From CAYYMD01 sp964472875 (GTDB lineage Bacteria > Planctomycetota > Phycisphaerae > SM23-33), in the NCBI GenBank assembly GCA_964472875.1, contig CAYYMD010000007.1, forward strand, positions 1 to 64,000: DNA of 64,000 nt, given 5' to 3'. The notes under the pieces are model-generated. The model was not told the DNA's origin. It worked only from the letters and a program-made list of their open reading frames with translations, and made no database searches. Below, in pieces: positions 61,938 to 64,000 of this stretch; positions within the stretch are counted from its first letter, which is position 1; the number at the start of each line of letters is the position of its first letter. The position numbers and the translations under genes were made by a program.

Positions 61938-63494
61938 TTGAACTGGGCCGAACTGCCACAAACAATCTTCATGACCCTGTACACCACTGTGCTGGTGGTT
62001 GTATCGATATACGGCTTCCACAGGTACGTGCTGGTGTGGCTTTACTACCGCCACGGCCGCAAGGCCCCGAAGCTGCAAGGCCACTTCGAAGAACTGCCGC
62101 ACGTGACTGTCCAGCTGCCGATGTACAACGAGCAGTTCGTGGCCAGGCGGATTATAGAAAAAGTCTGCCAGCTGGACTATCCCGGCGACAAACTCCAGAT
62201 ACAGGTCCTCGACGACAGCACGGACGAAACGCAGGACATCGCCAGCCGGGCCGTGGAGAGCGCAAAACAAAAGGGTTTCGATATAGAATACATCCACCGC
62301 GACCATCGGGTCGGTTATAAGGCCGGCGCACTGGCCAAAGGCCTCGAGACCGCCAAGGGCGAGTTCATCACGATATTCGACGCCGACTTTATCCCTTCCA
62401 AAGATATCCTCAAGCGGTCCATTCATTACTTCACCGACCCGAAGGTGTGCACGGTTCAGACTCGCTGGGAGCACATCAACCGCGGCGACAGCATGCTGAC
62501 CCGCTCACAGGCGATATTCCTCGACGGGCACTTCGCCATCGAGCATATAGCCCGCAACCGCAGCAAGCGGTTCATGAACTTCAACGGCACGGCCGGCACA
62601 TGGCGGCGGTCGGCCATCGAGGACGCCGGCGGCTGGCGGCACGACACGCTCACCGAGGACCTCGACCTGTCCTACAGGGCACAACTGAAGGGCTGGAAGT
62701 TCATCTTTCTGCCCCACGTAACAGCCCCGGCCGAGTTGCCGCCGGAGATGAATGCTTTCAAAAGCCAGCAGTTCCGCTGGACAAAGGGTGGAGCGCAAAC
62801 GGTGATGAAACTGTTGCCGAGAGTGATGCTTTCCGACCTGCCGCTGAAGGTCAAGATCGAGTCCTTCTTCCACCTGACCAGTTTCATGCTGCACGGATTC
62901 ATGTTCATGCTGATACTTATGCTTTTTCCGGCAATGTACCTCCGCTCCGTGCCAATGGAGGCAGGGACGTTCTGGCGTGGAGCGTTCGACATGAGCGTCT
63001 TCGCATTGGCGACGATGTCCGTGGCCGTGTTCTACGCCGCCAGCCAGTTCGAACTATTCCGCGACTGGCGCAGCGTTTTCAAGTACATGCCTGTGCTGAT
63101 GGCCATTGGCGTGGGTCTGTGCGTTTCCAACACAAAGGCAATACTCGAGGCCCTCTTCGGGCATAAGAGCGAATTCATCCGCACGCCGAAATATGGCGAA
63201 AACGGCAAGGGCAAACTTGCAAACGGCAACTACACCATACTACGCAAGAGCCGCATATCACTGGTGCCGATTGTGGAGTTCGTCATGGGGCTTTATATGT
63301 CCGTCTGCGCAATTATCAGCATAGTTTTCCTGCAGGCGGTTTCGGCCGCACCGTTTTTGGTGATATTCGCCTTCGGGTTCTTCTACGTGTCGATAATGAG
63401 TCTGCGGGCACAACTTGCGGCTAACCCTAAACGCCGCCTCTCGCCCTCGCCACGAACCGCCGAACTGCCCACCGCAGAAAACGAACATAACTGA
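61938..63494 (+). CDS. Membrane glycosyltransferase family 2 (cellulose-synthase-like)
   Basis: A 518-residue processive-type GT2. One N-terminal helix precedes the catalytic domain with the D, D-x-D, TED and Q-x-x-RW signature: LDDSTD (92-96), DAD (148-150), TEDLDL (239-244) and QQFRW (277-281). Four C-terminal membrane helices follow. It resembles glucan or mannan synthases (CsLA type) rather than bacterial BcsA, as no PilZ domain is present. The start is TTG at 61938 with only GAG upstream. The product could be an extracellular polysaccharide; the sugar cannot be predicted. Confidence 0.92.
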   Translation: MNWAELPQTIFMTLYTTVLVVVSIYGFHRYVLVWLYYRHGRKAPKLQGHFEELPHVTVQLPMYNEQFVARRIIEKVCQLDYPGDKLQIQVLDDSTDETQDIASRAVESAKQKGFDIEYIHRDHRVGYKAGALAKGLETAKGEFITIFDADFIPSKDILKRSIHYFTDPKVCTVQTRWEHINRGDSMLTRSQAIFLDGHFAIEHIARNRSKRFMNFNGTAGTWRRSAIEDAGGWRHDTLTEDLDLSYRAQLKGWKFIFLPHVTAPAELPPEMNAFKSQQFRWTKGGAQTVMKLLPRVMLSDLPLKVKIESFFHLTSFMLHGFMFMLILMLFPAMYLRSVPMEAGTFWRGAFDMSVFALATMSVAVFYAASQFELFRDWRSVFKYMPVLMAIGVGLCVSNTKAILEALFGHKSEFIRTPKYGENGKGKLANGNYTILRKSRISLVPIVEFVMGLYMSVCAIISIVFLQAVSAAPFLVIFAFGFFYVSIMSLRAQLAANPKRRLSPSPRTAELPTAENEHN

Positions 63495-63547
63495 CGCACC
63501 ACATCCCTAAGCCGTCAAAATCACACGTCGAAAATTCCGAGTTTTGG

Positions 63548-63575
63548 GGAACCTTTCCAATCCGTCATCGTCTAA
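63548..63575 (+). promoter_or_regulatory. ECF-sigma-type promoter
   Basis: GGAACC (63548-63553) and CGTCTAA (63569-63575) are separated by 15 bases. This is the GGAAC...CGTC layout of ECF sigma factor promoters such as RpoE/SigW types. Transcription would start near 63582 and lead into the truncated gene at 63637. No ECF gene is visible in the window. Confidence 0.5.
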
Positions 63576-63636
63576 GCATTACAGAAGAAAGGGAAATTTA
63601 CCATGCCATGAAATTCGACGGATAAGGAGACACGCC

Positions 63637-64000
63637 ATGAACACAAGGACCACCGAAGGCGAAGACAGGCGGAAGCGGCGGCCGCAATCTCCCGGCGAAA
63701 TGATGAGAACATTGGCCGAGGCCATGCCGTGGCTGTTCAGCGCTTTTTTGCACACGGGAATTTTTCTAATAATGGTCTTTACCATGCTGCTGTTCACTCA
63801 AACTACCGAACCTCCAACCTACCCAACCATCTCCGGTGTCGCCGCGGCCGATAACAGGCCCAACGTCACACCCAAACGCCCGGACGACTGGAATATAACT
63901 GATGACTCTTCGAGAGCGTCCGGGAGACAATGGACATCCAGAGAATATGAGGTGCAGGCCAACCCCATGATAATTAATAAAGTCACCGCTGCGGACACTA
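63637..64000 (+). CDS. Membrane-anchored protein, truncated by the window end
   Basis: 121 codons are visible. A basic N-terminus (EDRRKRRPQ) precedes one transmembrane helix at residues ~29-52 (AMPWLFSAFLHTGIFLIMVF), then a Pro/Asp/Thr-rich extracytoplasmic part. The helix with a central S-x-x-LH resembles those at the start of many planctomycetal large membrane proteins (VWA or prenyltransferase-repeat type), but the main domain is out of view. AAGGAG precedes the ATG, and an ECF-type promoter lies 62 bases upstream. Function cannot be given. Confidence 0.7.
   Translation, partial: MNTRTTEGEDRRKRRPQSPGEMMRTLAEAMPWLFSAFLHTGIFLIMVFTMLLFTQTTEPPTYPTISGVAAADNRPNVTPKRPDDWNITDDSSRASGRQWTSREYEVQANPMIINKVTAADT

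Overview
The window looks like chromosomal DNA of an anaerobic or microaerophilic planctomycete, most likely class Phycisphaerae. Pointers are four proteins with C-terminal PEP-CTERM sorting tails, formylglycine-dependent sulfatases (one with a Tat signal), a prepilin-like protein of planctomycetal type, GC-rich coding sequence with frequent ATA and GGC codons, and an oxygen-defence cluster (superoxide reductase, rubrerythrin-type protein, flavodiiron protein) typical of oxygen-sensitive bacteria. The taxonomic call is inference; no rRNA or tRNA gene was found.

Layout. 1-4.5 kb: a giant PEP-CTERM surface protein followed by an IS4-type transposase remnant. 4.5-13.2 kb: alaS, then rpmF-plsX-fabH-fabD-fabG and acpP-fabF, a nearly complete fatty-acid initiation/elongation cluster in which acpP has its own strong promoter. 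13.2-17 kb: two more PEP-CTERM proteins with almost identical sorting tails. 17-26 kb, mostly minus strand: a lone JAMM/MPN-type metalloprotease candidate, two sulfatases, a CPA2-type antiporter (plus strand), a DUF1638 protein, DUF190 with CrcB/FluC, a zinc-ribbon coiled-coil protein, YjbQ and two small membrane proteins. 26-37 kb: a radical SAM protein, carA behind a HicBA module, bioY, pyrK, and a pyrG-carB operon, so pyrimidine synthesis is concentrated here. 37-42 kb: a MNT-HEPN toxin-antitoxin pair, nth, a cyclic-nucleotide-binding domain fused to D-lactate dehydrogenase, a lone MoxR ATPase and a GuaA-like ATP pyrophosphatase. 42-47.3 kb: eight tightly packed genes for thiol redox, peroxide and superoxide reduction, iron storage and O2 reduction. 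47.3-53 kb, minus strand: outer-membrane barrel, lipoprotein, FecR-domain protein and CHASE2 class III cyclase in one operon. 53-56 kb: rsmA, a deaminase and a WaaP-like kinase. 56-61 kb, minus strand: a five-gene operon of PEP-CTERM protein, pseudopilin and a complete iron/cobalamin-type ABC importer, preceded by a 7-1-7 inverted repeat. 61-64 kb: a methyltransferase, a cellulose-synthase-like glycosyltransferase and a truncated membrane-protein gene behind an ECF-type promoter.

The most interesting candidates are (i) the cNMP-binding/D-lactate dehydrogenase fusion, which could make fermentative lactate formation respond to a second messenger, with a CHASE2 cyclase operon about 7 kb away as a possible source; (ii) the operon joining a surface-sorted PEP-CTERM protein and a pseudopilin to a metal/cobamide importer; and (iii) the lone JAMM protein. 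No CRISPR array, prophage or complete IS was seen, and no classical transcription-factor gene was recognised.
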